Origin: an uncultured Prevotellaceae bacterium
GTDB taxonomy: Bacteria > Bacteroidota > Bacteroidia > Bacteroidales > Bacteroidaceae
Direction: 5' to 3'
Assembly (NCBI GenBank): GCA_902768785.1
Contig: CACXMM010000008.1
Span: forward strand, 1-64,000
DNA length: 64,000 nt
Part shown: positions 36,501 to 44,927 of the stretch, piece after piece
Numbering within the stretch: the first letter of the stretch is position 1
Layout: the number at the start of each line of letters is the position of its first letter
Made by a program: the position numbers and the translations under genes
The notes under the pieces: model-generated
The model's input: the letters and a program-made list of their open reading frames with translations, nothing else
Databases searched by the model: none
Told to the model about the DNA's origin: nothing

Positions 36501-39142
36501 AGACGCTGCCCCATACTGAATGGTCATACCCGATGTTCGGCATGCTGCATGCATCCGGAAACCAGCGGGTAAACACAGTCGTGGTGCCTACGTTGTCTTT
36601 CTCGAGGTTTACGAATGACATTACCGAATTTGCTGAAGGATTCAGCTATTTTGGCATCCGTTATCGTACTCGTCTAGGTGGGGGCGTGATGTTAAGGGCA
36701 AAGGGAGAACAGCCCATGCTGATGGAGGAGAAAGCTGTCATGGCAACAGCTGATGCGATGGCAGCAGATGAAAGTGTCTTGAACGAGGTGGTGACTGTGG
36801 GATATGCTACCCAGAAGAAGTCTCTTGCTACAGGAGCAGTACGTATAGATAATGGCAACAGTAACGTTGGTGTAGAGGAACCGAAGATGGATGAAGGACA
36901 GATCCGTGAGAACCTGAATGAGACAGCTTTCTTCTACCCGGCTTTGGTTACTGATGAGAAGGGTGATGTAGGGATCCGCTTTACACTCCCAGAGAGTGTC
37001 ACCACGTGGCGGTTCATCAGTCTGGCACATGACAAAGAGATGAATTACGGATTTCTGGAGGGCATCACCGTGGCGAAGAAAGATGTGATGGTACAGCCCA
37101 ATATGCCACGCTTTATCCGTATAGGTGACAAAGCCACGATCACCACGAAGATCTTCAATACTGCCGAGAGGGATATCAGTGGACAGGTGGGTATCCGTTT
37201 GATCGATCCCGAGACGGAGCAGACGGTAATGGAATCCACTCAACCGTTCAGTGTGGCAAAGGGAGAGACAGGGAATGCTCAGTTTGACTTCATGCCCACA
37301 GAACAGACACCGAGTATGCTGATCTGTAAGATCATCGCTTATGGCGAGGGCTTCAGTGATGGGGAACAGCACTACCTGCCTATCCTGCCTAACAGCGAGA
37401 TGGTGACGAATACGTTACCATTTACCCAACATGAGGCTGGGACGAAGGCACTCGATCTGTCAAAGATGATTCCCGCTGATGCGAAGAACACAACTATGAC
37501 CGTGGAATATACCAATAACCCTGCGTGGCTGATGGTGCAGACGTTGCCTTTCATCGGGGATGTCAATGAACATAACGCAATCAGTCTGGCGGCAGCCTAC
37601 TACTCCAATAAGATAGGTGCCCACCTCATCGGACAGGCTCCGGAGATCAAGAGTGTGTTCCAGCAGTGGCAACAGGAACAGGGAGAGGAAACATCACTGA
37701 TGAGTGCCTTGGAGAAGAACCAGAGCTTGAAGGCCTTGGTGCTGAACGAGACACCATGGGTGATGGATGCCCGTGACGAGAGTCGGCAGAAAAAGGCACT
37801 GGGGAACTTCTTCGATGAGAATGCTTTGAACTACCGACTGACCACTGCTTTGGAGCAACTGAAGAAGCTGCAATTGTCTGACGGCTCTTTCTCTTGGTGG
37901 GAAGGCATGCACGGATCACCAAGCATGACAGCAGAGGTGATGGAGTTCCTGACTCGTCTGAACCTGCTGGTTGGGACAGACAACGCTACGAAGCAAATCC
38001 TCTTGAGAGCAAACAACTATCTGAGTGATATCGTGATCAACGAGGTGGCCGATATGAAGCGGCGCGAAAAGAAGGGTGAGAAGATCTATATCTGGTACTC
38101 ACACGCCTTACAATGGGTGTACATCAATGCAATAGCCGACAGAAAACTGAGTTCGCAAGAACAGGATGCCGTGGATTACCTGTTGACGAAGCTAGAGAAA
38201 ATGAACACCAAACAGTCGATGTATGCCAAGGCCAAGATGGCGGTGGTGCTTGCGAAGAATGGAAGGAAAGAAAAGGCGAACGTCTATATGAAGAGCCTGA
38301 AGGAATACATGGTCTATACAGAGGAGATGGGACGTTACTTCGATACACCGCGTGCCGGCTACTCTTGGTGCGACTATCGTATTCCCACACAGACGGCGGT
38401 GATTGAGGCTTGGAAGCAGCTGCAGCCTAATGACCAGCAGACCATCACGGAACTGCAGCGGTGGTTACTGTTACAGAAACATACACAGAATTGGGATACA
38501 CCCATCAACTGCGTGAACGCCGTGTATGCGTTCCTTAATGGAAACACGGATTTACTGGCACAACAGGAGCCGACAGTGCTGAAGGTTGACGGACAGGTGC
38601 TCGACCTTCCGAAAGCAACAGCGGGCATGGGCTATGTGAAGACCACGATGCAGGTAACAAGGCCGAAGGTGCTAACGGCAGAGAAGACCAGTACTGGTAC
38701 CTCGTGGGGAGCTGTCTATACACAGTTCCTGCAGCCTACTGCCACAGTGAAAGATCTTGTATCCGGTTTGAAGGTCACGCGACAACTATTGACGTTGGAG
38801 AACAAACCTGTCACAAACCTGACTGTAGGTGATCGGGTGAAGGTGCGCCTGACCATTGAGGCAGATCGCGATTATGACTATGTACAGCTGATTGACAAGC
38901 GGGCAGCCTGTATGGAACCTGTAAACCAGCTGAGCGGCTATCACTGGGGATACTACTGTGCACCGAAAGACTGTGCCACCAATTACTACTTTGATATCTT
39001 GTCGAAAGGTAAGCATGTGATAGAGACAGAATACTTTATCGACCGTCAGGGCACTTACGAGACGGGAACTTGTGTCGTGCAGTGTGCCTATAGTCCCGAA
39101 TATATGGGCAGGACGAAGTCGCAGACGCTAGTCATCAAATGA
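33557..39142 (+). CDS. Giant alpha-2-macroglobulin family protein
   Basis: An 1861-residue exported protein (signal peptide MKKIFGILLIVMVFMPFDLFG, no lipobox). An N-terminal helical region (25-300) precedes macroglobulin domains; MG2 begins near HLYTDREIYRPGQTV (about 505). The A2M domain (FFYPALVTDEKGDVGIRFTL, about 1118) and an alpha-helical thioester-type domain from about 1320 follow. The thioester motif CxEQ is missing: the matching place reads GDVNEHNAISL, so it cannot trap proteases covalently. In the bait-like stretch before the A2M domain is a SusC-type motif, NEVVTVGYATQKK (1076-1088). Likely envelope defence or substrate handling. It overlaps the DUF1573 gene by 4 bp. Confidence 0.88.
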   Translation: MKKIFGILLIVMVFMPFDLFGQSYDSLWKQVASAEKQDLPKTQMEVLEKIVSKAQKEKQYGQLIKAQLKHTQAMASISPDSLKPSVERFKQQTLAAEETDAALAAVLNCILGSVYRLNPSLSDDAKEQSEQYYAKALSDPKMLAAHQTGEFNPLVEKGTDSELFNHDLLQLLGFEARKYQLLHTYYEQVGNRRAALYCALREVQQRYEDKEGSRFKTSKYAAALDSLIQQYGDLPECGEVAIARSDFMGDCDDVTVDEQIAYIHEASARWSGWKRINQLQNKEKRLRQPRFSLSMERQVALPDRPIKVAISAIRNLPQLQIKVTRLNHTGESEISAHDKTEKLKLVKGSERVFTKDFTFKQEYYTRKDSMEIEALPIGIYLVEVTAPKNKIDPQRMILYVSNMLFLQERLPENKIRYVAVNATTGQPVPGAKLKLSFYQGYQKDDKVVTLTCDKQGETVYRMDGNRDYPSKLFVTAGKDCYLPAQSGNRGYFYYYPDDERRDIFHLYTDREIYRPGQTVHASFLAHQKNDLEAQALADRQYVITLRDANHKVVEEREVRTDAYGTASADFVLPASGLTGRFLLQVGSTSKSIRVEEYKRPTFEVEFDEVKEAYKDGDVVSVTGRAKTYAGVPVQGAKVKYHVRRTQAWWWRWNSDNEGDEDLDDGEIITDSQGEFKIQVPMALPEWVEPDDLDGHGYYRYPRFYSFQVNADVTDQGGETHAANTSLPLGSKPTAFACEITKRSEKKDFKDFRFTLRNAAGQEVEGMVSYTIDGKNPRTVKANEKVEIDATTLASGQHVIEATCGEDTLKEDFIVFSLDDKTPCVETHDWFYQTAKVFPRDGKGVTVQVGATDKNTHVVYSIVSGDRLLESGTLKVSNSIVSRTFKYKEEYGSGLLLTYAWVKEGKTYTHSTTIERPLPVKDLKMSWVTFRDLLTPGQQEEWTLHVTHPDGKPAQAQLMATMYDKSLDQLAQNYWYFSTGISQTLPHTEWSYPMFGMLHASGNQRVNTVVVPTLSFSRFTNDITEFAEGFSYFGIRYRTRLGGGVMLRAKGEQPMLMEEKAVMATADAMAADESVLNEVVTVGYATQKKSLATGAVRIDNGNSNVGVEEPKMDEGQIRENLNETAFFYPALVTDEKGDVGIRFTLPESVTTWRFISLAHDKEMNYGFLEGITVAKKDVMVQPNMPRFIRIGDKATITTKIFNTAERDISGQVGIRLIDPETEQTVMESTQPFSVAKGETGNAQFDFMPTEQTPSMLICKIIAYGEGFSDGEQHYLPILPNSEMVTNTLPFTQHEAGTKALDLSKMIPADAKNTTMTVEYTNNPAWLMVQTLPFIGDVNEHNAISLAAAYYSNKIGAHLIGQAPEIKSVFQQWQQEQGEETSLMSALEKNQSLKALVLNETPWVMDARDESRQKKALGNFFDENALNYRLTTALEQLKKLQLSDGSFSWWEGMHGSPSMTAEVMEFLTRLNLLVGTDNATKQILLRANNYLSDIVINEVADMKRREKKGEKIYIWYSHALQWVYINAIADRKLSSQEQDAVDYLLTKLEKMNTKQSMYAKAKMAVVLAKNGRKEKANVYMKSLKEYMVYTEEMGRYFDTPRAGYSWCDYRIPTQTAVIEAWKQLQPNDQQTITELQRWLLLQKHTQNWDTPINCVNAVYAFLNGNTDLLAQQEPTVLKVDGQVLDLPKATAGMGYVKTTMQVTRPKVLTAEKTSTGTSWGAVYTQFLQPTATVKDLVSGLKVTRQLLTLENKPVTNLTVGDRVKVRLTIEADRDYDYVQLIDKRAACMEPVNQLSGYHWGYYCAPKDCATNYYFDILSKGKHVIETEYFIDRQGTYETGTCVVQCAYSPEYMGRTKSQTLVIK

Positions 39143-40206
39143 TTATGAACAGGAAAATAATGATACTTGCAGCTTGTGCCTGGGCGGTGACCTATGTGCA
39201 AGCACAGAAGATTACCGCACAGACCGAGGTGGTTGATTGCGGAAGTGTGGTGTATGAACATCCGGTAACGGTGAAGTTCGAGATGCAGAACAGTGGGTAT
39301 AGTCCACTGGTGATCAAGGACGTAAAGACCAGTTGTGGCTGTACCTCGGTGGAGTTCCCCAGGTCATCCATCCCTGCTGGCGACGGGTTCTCAGTCTCTG
39401 CCACCTATGATGCCCGGCAATTGGGACATTTCCTGAAGGACGTGGCTATCTATAGCAATGCTTCCGACAAACCGTTCTATCTCACCATACGGGGTGTCGT
39501 GGTGGAGGAAGTGGTTGACTTTGCCGGTGAATATCCCTATACCTTGGCGGATGTGAAGGCTGATAAGCATGATTTGGAGTTCGATGATGTGAACAGAGGT
39601 GACATGCCAATGGAAAAGATCCATATCATGAACAGTGGTACCAAGGCCATCACGCCAACAGTGATGCATCTGCCCGAATACCTCAAAGCTATCGTTTCAC
39701 CCACGATGATCGCACCAGGACGACAGGGAACGGTGTCAATCATATTGGATTCCAAGAAATTGCGTGACTATGGCTTGACACAGACGAGCGTCTTCCTTGG
39801 CATGTTCCCAGGTGACAAGGTGAGCCCTGAGAAGGAGATCTCCGTATCGGCCGTCTTGCTTCCTGCCTTTACCGAACTGACGGAGAGTCAGCTGGTGAAT
39901 GGTCCGAAGATCAAGCTCTCGCGTGAGAACGTTGATATCGACTTTGGCAAGAGGTCGAAGAAAACTGAAAGCATCACGATTGAGAATGCGGGTCACATGA
40001 TCTTGGATATCAGCTCATTGCAAATGTTTACCACAGGACTGAAGCTGAAACTGAACAAGACACGTCTGTTGCCAGGTGAATCGGCTGTCCTGAAAATCAC
40101 CGCCGAGGCCAAGCTGCTGCGCTCCGTACGTACCCGTCCTCGTGTCTTGATGATTACCAATGATCCCACCAAGCCGAAGGTGGTGATATACCTGAACGTG
40201 AAATAG
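39139..40206 (+). CDS. DUF1573 domain exported protein
   Basis: A 355-residue protein with a signal peptide (IMILAACAWAVTYVQAQ). Residues about 30-115 match DUF1573 (VVDCGSVVYEHPVTVKFEMQ, then TSCGCT), an immunoglobulin-like fold widespread in Bacteroidetes exported proteins; two further similar sandwich domains follow. The ATG overlaps the stop of the macroglobulin gene (ATGA), so translation is coupled and the two proteins probably act together in the envelope; a second ATG at 39145 is equally plausible. Function unknown. Confidence 0.85.
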   Translation: MIMNRKIMILAACAWAVTYVQAQKITAQTEVVDCGSVVYEHPVTVKFEMQNSGYSPLVIKDVKTSCGCTSVEFPRSSIPAGDGFSVSATYDARQLGHFLKDVAIYSNASDKPFYLTIRGVVVEEVVDFAGEYPYTLADVKADKHDLEFDDVNRGDMPMEKIHIMNSGTKAITPTVMHLPEYLKAIVSPTMIAPGRQGTVSIILDSKKLRDYGLTQTSVFLGMFPGDKVSPEKEISVSAVLLPAFTELTESQLVNGPKIKLSRENVDIDFGKRSKKTESITIENAGHMILDISSLQMFTTGLKLKLNKTRLLPGESAVLKITAEAKLLRSVRTRPRVLMITNDPTKPKVVIYLNVK

Positions 40207-40208
40207 TC

Positions 40209-40246
40209 TCACCTCTCATCTCTAATCTTTCATCTCTCATCTCTAA
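40209..40246. repeat. CTCATCTCT simple repeats in operon gap
   Basis: Degenerate pyrimidine-rich repeats (CTCACCTCTCATCTCT, then CTTTCATCTCTCATCTCT) fill almost all of the 50-bp gap before meaB. A similar sequence sits inside the tatD coding region at 46141-46172. Confidence 0.65.
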
Positions 40247-40256
40247 AATACATATC

Positions 40257-41378
40257 ATGGAACATCCAGAGAACAGTGAAGAGTATAAAGGCTTGCAGGT
40301 AAATGCGGGCGTCAGTGGACAAACAATCGTGAACCCCTATCTGAAAAGAGGACGATTCCGCCGGCGGGAGTTCAGCGTGAATGACATGGTGGAGGGAATC
40401 CTCAAAGGGGATGTCACGATCTTGAGTCAGGCTGTGACTCTTGTGGAAAGTGTGAATCCTGACCACCAAAGTAAGGCTCAGGAGGTGATAGAGAAATGTC
40501 TGCCGTATAGTGGAAAGAGTATACGTGTGGGCATCAGTGGTGTCCCCGGTGCTGGAAAGAGTACGTCGATTGATGCCTTCGGGTGTCATGTTCTGGATGA
40601 GCATGGTGGTAAATTAGCGGTGCTGGCTATCGATCCGAGCTCAGAACGTTCCAAGGGTAGTATTTTGGGTGACAAGACACGAATGGAGAAATTGTCGGTT
40701 CGACCAGAGGCATTCATCCGTCCTTCACCTACAGCAGGATCGTTAGGAGGTGTGGCCCGTAAGACACGTGAGACCATTATTCTCTGCGAAGCAGCCGGAT
40801 ACGATAAGGTGTTCGTGGAGACGGTTGGTGTAGGCCAGAGTGAGACGGCTTGTCATTCGATGGTTGACTTCTTCCTTCTCATTCAGCTTGCTGGAACAGG
40901 CGATGAATTACAAGGTATCAAAAGAGGTATCATGGAAATCAGCGATGGCATAGTGATCAACAAGTGTGATGGGAATAATGTGGATAAGTGTCAGATGGCT
41001 GCCACGAATTTCCGAAATGCCCTCCACTTCTTCCCCATGCCTGATAGTGGCTGGTTACCAAAGGTGCTGTGCTACAGCGGCTTCTACAATACTGGCGTGA
41101 AGGAGATCTGGGATATGATCTATCAGTATATCGATTTCGTGAAGGCTAATGGCTATTTCAATATCCGTAGGAATGAGCAAAGCAAATATTGGATGTATGA
41201 GACCATCAATGAACAGTTGCGCAACTCGTTCTACCATAACCAGATTATTGAACAACAGTTACAGAAAACCGAGGAAACGGTGTTACGAGGTGAAAAGACA
41301 TCCTTTATGGCTGCAGGTGAGTTGCTGGAGAAGTATTTCAATGATATCAAGGGATTCAGAATCAGAAAAGAAGGGTGA
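40257..41378 (+). CDS. meaB: Methylmalonyl-CoA mutase chaperone GTPase MeaB
   Basis: A 373-residue SIMIBI-class GTPase (ArgK/MeaB) that loads and protects the B12 cofactor of methylmalonyl-CoA mutase, in the succinate-propionate pathway. P-loop GVPGAGKST, switch region AIDPSSERSKGSILGDKTRM, ETVGVGQSE and the NKCD G4 motif are present, and a C-terminal dimerisation arm follows. The mutase genes themselves are not in this window. It follows the DUF1573 gene by 50 bp of simple repeats. Confidence 0.95.
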   Translation: MEHPENSEEYKGLQVNAGVSGQTIVNPYLKRGRFRRREFSVNDMVEGILKGDVTILSQAVTLVESVNPDHQSKAQEVIEKCLPYSGKSIRVGISGVPGAGKSTSIDAFGCHVLDEHGGKLAVLAIDPSSERSKGSILGDKTRMEKLSVRPEAFIRPSPTAGSLGGVARKTRETIILCEAAGYDKVFVETVGVGQSETACHSMVDFFLLIQLAGTGDELQGIKRGIMEISDGIVINKCDGNNVDKCQMAATNFRNALHFFPMPDSGWLPKVLCYSGFYNTGVKEIWDMIYQYIDFVKANGYFNIRRNEQSKYWMYETINEQLRNSFYHNQIIEQQLQKTEETVLRGEKTSFMAAGELLEKYFNDIKGFRIRKEG

Positions 41379-41435
41379 TGTAGGTATTGGATAATTGACG
41401 ATTGATAATAGACAATTGATTTTTACAATGAATAT

Positions 41436-42329
41436 ATGTATCAGGTAGAGATAGAAACGGGATCGGGCTTCTGCTTTGGCGTGACTACGGCTATACGCAA
41501 GGCGGAAGAGGAATTGGCCAAGGGTACTCGTCTTTACTGCTTGGGTGACATTGTTCATAACGGTATGGAATGTGAGCGGCTCCGTCAAATGGGACTGCTG
41601 ACCATCAACCATGAGGAGATGAAGCAGTTGCATGGGGTGACCATGTTGCTTAGGGCTCACGGGGAACCGCCCGAGACGTACGAGTTGGCAAGAAAGAATG
41701 AGATTGAAATCATCGATGCTACCTGTCCTGTGGTGTTACAACTACAGCGGCGTATCAAAAAGCAGTATATCTTTAATCAGGAGGGAGAGCATCATTCTGA
41801 TCCTCCACAGATTGCCATCTTTGGCAAACCTGGTCATGCAGAGGTTCTGGGATTAGTAGGACAGACAGAGAATAAGGCTATTGTGATTGCCCATTTCGAG
41901 GATGTGAAGAAACTTGACTTCAACCGTGACATCTATCTGTATTCACAAACCACGAAATCATTGGAGGAGTTCCAACGGATCATCGAGTATATCAAACAGC
42001 ATATCTCACCCACAGCAAAGTTCCAGAGTTTTGACACCATTTGTCGCCAAGTGGCAAACCGCATGCCGAGTATTGCTGCCTTTGCTGCCCGTCATGACCT
42101 GGTCCTCTTTGTCTGTGGGAGGAAAAGCAGTAATGGTCGGGTGCTCTTTGATGAGTGCCGACGTGTGAATCCCAACAGCTATCAAATAGAAGGACCCGAT
42201 GAGATTAATAAGCAATGGTTTGTTGAGGGAGTGAAGAAGATAGGGATCTGCGGAGCCACCAGCACTCCGAAATGGCTTATGGAGGAGTGCCGCGATCATC
42301 TTTTATATAAAATGAAGGATGAAGAGTGA
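41436..42329 (+). CDS. ispH: 4-hydroxy-3-methylbut-2-enyl diphosphate reductase
   Basis: A 297-residue last enzyme of the non-mevalonate isoprenoid pathway, making IPP and DMAPP. The three [4Fe-4S] ligands are Cys13 (GFCFGV), Cys97 (DATCPVV) and Cys203 (FDTICRQV); GICGATSTPKW near the end is the family loop. The ATG at 41436 puts Cys13 in place; the ATG at 41428 is out of frame. The 57-bp gap from meaB is AT-rich simple sequence. The stop abuts that of cmk on the other strand. Confidence 0.95.
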   Translation: MYQVEIETGSGFCFGVTTAIRKAEEELAKGTRLYCLGDIVHNGMECERLRQMGLLTINHEEMKQLHGVTMLLRAHGEPPETYELARKNEIEIIDATCPVVLQLQRRIKKQYIFNQEGEHHSDPPQIAIFGKPGHAEVLGLVGQTENKAIVIAHFEDVKKLDFNRDIYLYSQTTKSLEEFQRIIEYIKQHISPTAKFQSFDTICRQVANRMPSIAAFAARHDLVLFVCGRKSSNGRVLFDECRRVNPNSYQIEGPDEINKQWFVEGVKKIGICGATSTPKWLMEECRDHLLYKMKDEE

Positions 42330-42344
42330 TCACTCTTCATCCTT
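42315..42344. terminator. 30-bp perfect palindrome across two stop codons
   Basis: The sequence from 42315 to 42344 is its own reverse complement, centred between ispH stop TGA and the reversed cmk stop TCA. Both genes therefore end with codons for Lys-Asp-Glu-Glu. T-rich sequence follows on both sides (CCTTTGTTCTTTC, and TTCATTTTATA on the other strand), consistent with a shared terminator made of coding sequence. Confidence 0.75.
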
Positions 42345-43028
42345 TGTTCTTTCGGCAAAACGTTCCAGAAGCCATTCGTTCTGTTCTTCAATCGTCATGT
42401 GACTATTGTCCAGCAGTAGGGCATCATCAGCTTGCCGCAAGGGTGACACCTCACGATGCGAGTCGATGAAATCGCGCTCTTGAACGTTTTTCAGGATCTC
42501 ATCATAGTCGGCTTCCATGCCTTTCCCTATTAGCTCCTTGTAACGTCGTTCCGCACGAACCTCGGCAGAGGCGGTGACGAACACCTTCAATTCTGCGTTG
42601 GGAAAGACTACGGTACCAATATCCCGACCGTCCATCACGATTCCTTTCTCTTCACCCATCTTCTGCTGCTGGGCTACCAATGCCTCGCGGACAAAGGGAA
42701 GGGCAGCGATGGGTGATACGAGGTTCGACACCTCCATGGTACGGATGTCCTGTTCCACCAGTTCATCGTTCAGGTAAGTGTCGGGTTTCCCCGTTTCCTC
42801 GTTAAGCCTGAACGAGATGTTAATCTCAGACATCTTGGCTTGTAGTTCCTCCTCGCGGATGGTGTCATCCGCATTGAAGAGTCCGTTACGTAGGGCATAG
42901 AGGGTTACGGCACGGTACATAGCGCCCGTATCTACGTAAATGTATCCCACCTTCTTGGCCAGGTCTTTGGCCATGGTCGATTTCCCGCATGAGGAATGGC
43001 CATCAATTGCTATTGTTATCTTCTTCAT
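42330..43028 (-). CDS. cmk: Cytidylate kinase
   Basis: A 232-residue enzyme that phosphorylates CMP and dCMP. P-loop GHSSCGKST near the N-terminus, [22 protein letters not shown] and the Arg-rich lid RAERRYKEL are all present. Length matches family members. The C-terminal KDEE is dictated by the palindrome shared with ispH. Upstream is a tract of simple repeats without a recognisable promoter. Confidence 0.96.
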   Translation of the reverse strand: MKKITIAIDGHSSCGKSTMAKDLAKKVGYIYVDTGAMYRAVTLYALRNGLFNADDTIREEELQAKMSEINISFRLNEETGKPDTYLNDELVEQDIRTMEVSNLVSPIAALPFVREALVAQQQKMGEEKGIVMDGRDIGTVVFPNAELKVFVTASAEVRAERRYKELIGKGMEADYDEILKNVQERDFIDSHREVSPLRQADDALLLDNSHMTIEEQNEWLLERFAERTKDEE

Positions 43029-43046
43029 ATTTATATCTTTTTCTCT

Positions 43047-43138
43047 ACGAATTGGACGAATTAGACGAATTATTCATGTTTCAACTCTCCAATTTCTCAA
43101 TTCTTCAATTCTTTAATTTTTCAATTTTTCAATTTCCC
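43047..43138. repeat. Simple repeats between cmk and porQ
   Basis: Three ACGAATTNG units of 9-10 bp (43047-43071), then several TTCAATTTT/TTCTCAATT units (43089-43138). They fill the 125-bp gap. Confidence 0.75.
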
Positions 43139-43153
43139 AACTCTCCTCCCATG

Positions 43154-44104
43154 TCACAATGAGAAGCTCGCATTAATGAGGAGCGAATGGGATGACACAT
43201 GGTATTTGCCGTAGGCGACGTTCAATTTGAACCGTTCCAGTTGTAAGCCTGCACCCAATGACAATCCCGCACCATGACTACTTCCCCGTTCCTCATCGTT
43301 GGCAATGATCTCCATCTCGTTTGCCCGTCGGAAATTGTAGCCTACAGCTACATAAATCTGCGGTGATAGAATAAGGTCTGCTCCTGCCACCAAGTGGTTG
43401 ATGAACTTATAGTTCAAATGGTTCAGGTCAACGAGAGTGGCTGAGATTCGCAACGGTGAGCCGATGAGTCGTTTGGTGACTCCCACTTGCACATCAAGGG
43501 GAAGCTTTCCATATTCTTCTTCATAAGGATCGAGTTCGCCACCCAGGTTTTTCACTACTGCCGATGCCGACCATTCCTTCTCGGGGTGATAATAGTTGAT
43601 TCCTAAGTCAACACCCATGGCGAAGGCATTGAAGTTGCCGATATATGAACTGATGAATCTGGCTGTGATACCTCCCACGATGTTCGTGCCTAACTGATAG
43701 GAGAAAGCCCCGGCAATAGCGATATCCTTTGCAGAGAACTCTCCCGTCTGAATATTGTTTTCATCGGTTTCCCGCATCTTTCCATAGTCGAGGTATTGTG
43801 CCATTACACCGATGGTGGCCTTTTCTTTGATAATCTTATTAAAGGAGGCACTGGCCGTGTTGACCCCCTCCATGTAGTTCATATAGTTCAGGTTGATGCT
43901 TTTGTCACTGACAGACGAGAGTAGGGCGGGGTTATGGAACATCAGGGACGGATCATCCTCGATAACGGAGATGTTGTCGCCACCCAATGCCGCAGCATGT
44001 GCACTCACTGGCAGTCGCAGGAAATTGTATCCAGTCTGACTGTCCTGAGCCCATAAGGTGCCCTTCACCAGTATGAAGAGTAGACAAAATATGACTTTTT
44101 TCAT
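43154..44104 (-). CDS. porQ: Type IX secretion system protein PorQ
   Basis: A 316-residue outer-membrane barrel of the PorV/PorQ family. In type IX secretion PorQ joins PorU, PorV and PorZ in the complex that cleaves and attaches cargo at the surface. Typical features are YNFLRLPVSAHAAALGG after the signal peptide, SLMFHNPALL, the repeated strand pattern and the final SHSLLINASFSL. The ATG at 44104 (MKKVIFCLL) is preferred to 44113 because the -7 box at 44125 would leave only a few leader bases for the latter. Confidence 0.9.
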   Translation of the reverse strand: MKKVIFCLLFILVKGTLWAQDSQTGYNFLRLPVSAHAAALGGDNISVIEDDPSLMFHNPALLSSVSDKSINLNYMNYMEGVNTASASFNKIIKEKATIGVMAQYLDYGKMRETDENNIQTGEFSAKDIAIAGAFSYQLGTNIVGGITARFISSYIGNFNAFAMGVDLGINYYHPEKEWSASAVVKNLGGELDPYEEEYGKLPLDVQVGVTKRLIGSPLRISATLVDLNHLNYKFINHLVAGADLILSPQIYVAVGYNFRRANEMEIIANDEERGSSHGAGLSLGAGLQLERFKLNVAYGKYHVSSHSLLINASFSL

Positions 44105-44124
44105 TAAATTCATTTATTTTAGTG

Positions 44125-44132
44125 CAAAGATA
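44125..44132 (-). promoter_or_regulatory. porQ promoter -7 element
   Basis: TATCTTTG on the minus strand, 20 bp upstream of the chosen start; it helps decide between the two ATGs. Confidence 0.65.
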
Positions 44133-44156
44133 CACCTTTTTTACAAATATCTGTAC

Positions 44157-44164
44157 TAAATTTG
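44157..44164 (+). promoter_or_regulatory. Promoter -7 element of the tonB-like operon
   Basis: TAAATTTG on the plus strand, 46 bp before the GTG start and only 24 bp from the opposite porQ box, so the two promoters share their upstream DNA. Confidence 0.55.
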
Positions 44165-44210
44165 CAAAGCAATCTGTATCATAACGGAAAAAATAGCATT
44201 TTAGTGTAAC

Positions 44211-44927
44211 GTGGAAGTCAAGAAATCATACAAAGCCGACTTGGAGCACAGACGGAAAACGGGTTTTTTCCTCGGACTTATTCTTGTGCTGGCTCTGTTT
44301 GCCGTTGCCATGGAGTTTAACTTCAGTGACGGTGAGGTAGCGTATGATGAGGATATGTTGGATGACATTGTCCAAGATCTACAGCTGAAGGCTGCTGTGG
44401 AACAAAAGGACATGATAGCTGTTGTTGAGGAGCCGAAGGAAGAGAAACCTGCACCCACCACACGTATCAATCCTGTGGATGAGCATGTGGTAAAAGAAAT
44501 GCCCGATCGTTCGTTGGAAGCACAGCAACAGTTGTTGGAAGGAGAGACTGAGGATGTTAAAGAGGAAGAGGTTCCCCCGATCCCTCCTGTGGCGATCGAT
44601 GCCGATAACAACCCGTTAAGTTTCCGTGTGGTGGAGCGTTTGCCCGAGTTCCCAGGTGGTATGGTGGAGTTTATGAAATGGCTCACCAAGAACCTGAAAT
44701 ACCCGGAGTCGGCACGACGGCAGAACATGCAGGGCATGGTGGTGGTCTCATTCATTGTGAATACAGACGGCACCACTTCCGAGGCACGTATTGTTCGTCC
44801 CAAGCATCCCGATCTCGACCGTGAGGCAATGCGGGTGGTGCGTATGATGCCGAAGTGGAAACCAGGAGAAGATCACGGCAAGGTATGCCGTACCATGATA
44901 TCCATACCAATTGTTTTTAAATTATGA
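44211..44927 (+). CDS. TonB family energy transducer
   Basis: A 238-residue inner-membrane protein with one transmembrane helix (about residues 19-36, FFLGLILVLALFAVAMEF), a Pro/Glu-rich periplasmic spacer (70-135), and a C-terminal TonB domain (LPEFPGGMVEFMKWLTKNLK, NMQGMVVVSFIVNTDG) that contacts TonB-dependent transporters such as the SusC here. The start is GTG at 44211; the next in-frame ATG lies after the membrane helix. It is the first gene of an operon whose members overlap by 4 bp. Confidence 0.9.
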   Translation: MEVKKSYKADLEHRRKTGFFLGLILVLALFAVAMEFNFSDGEVAYDEDMLDDIVQDLQLKAAVEQKDMIAVVEEPKEEKPAPTTRINPVDEHVVKEMPDRSLEAQQQLLEGETEDVKEEEVPPIPPVAIDADNNPLSFRVVERLPEFPGGMVEFMKWLTKNLKYPESARRQNMQGMVVVSFIVNTDGTTSEARIVRPKHPDLDREAMRVVRMMPKWKPGEDHGKVCRTMISIPIVFKL

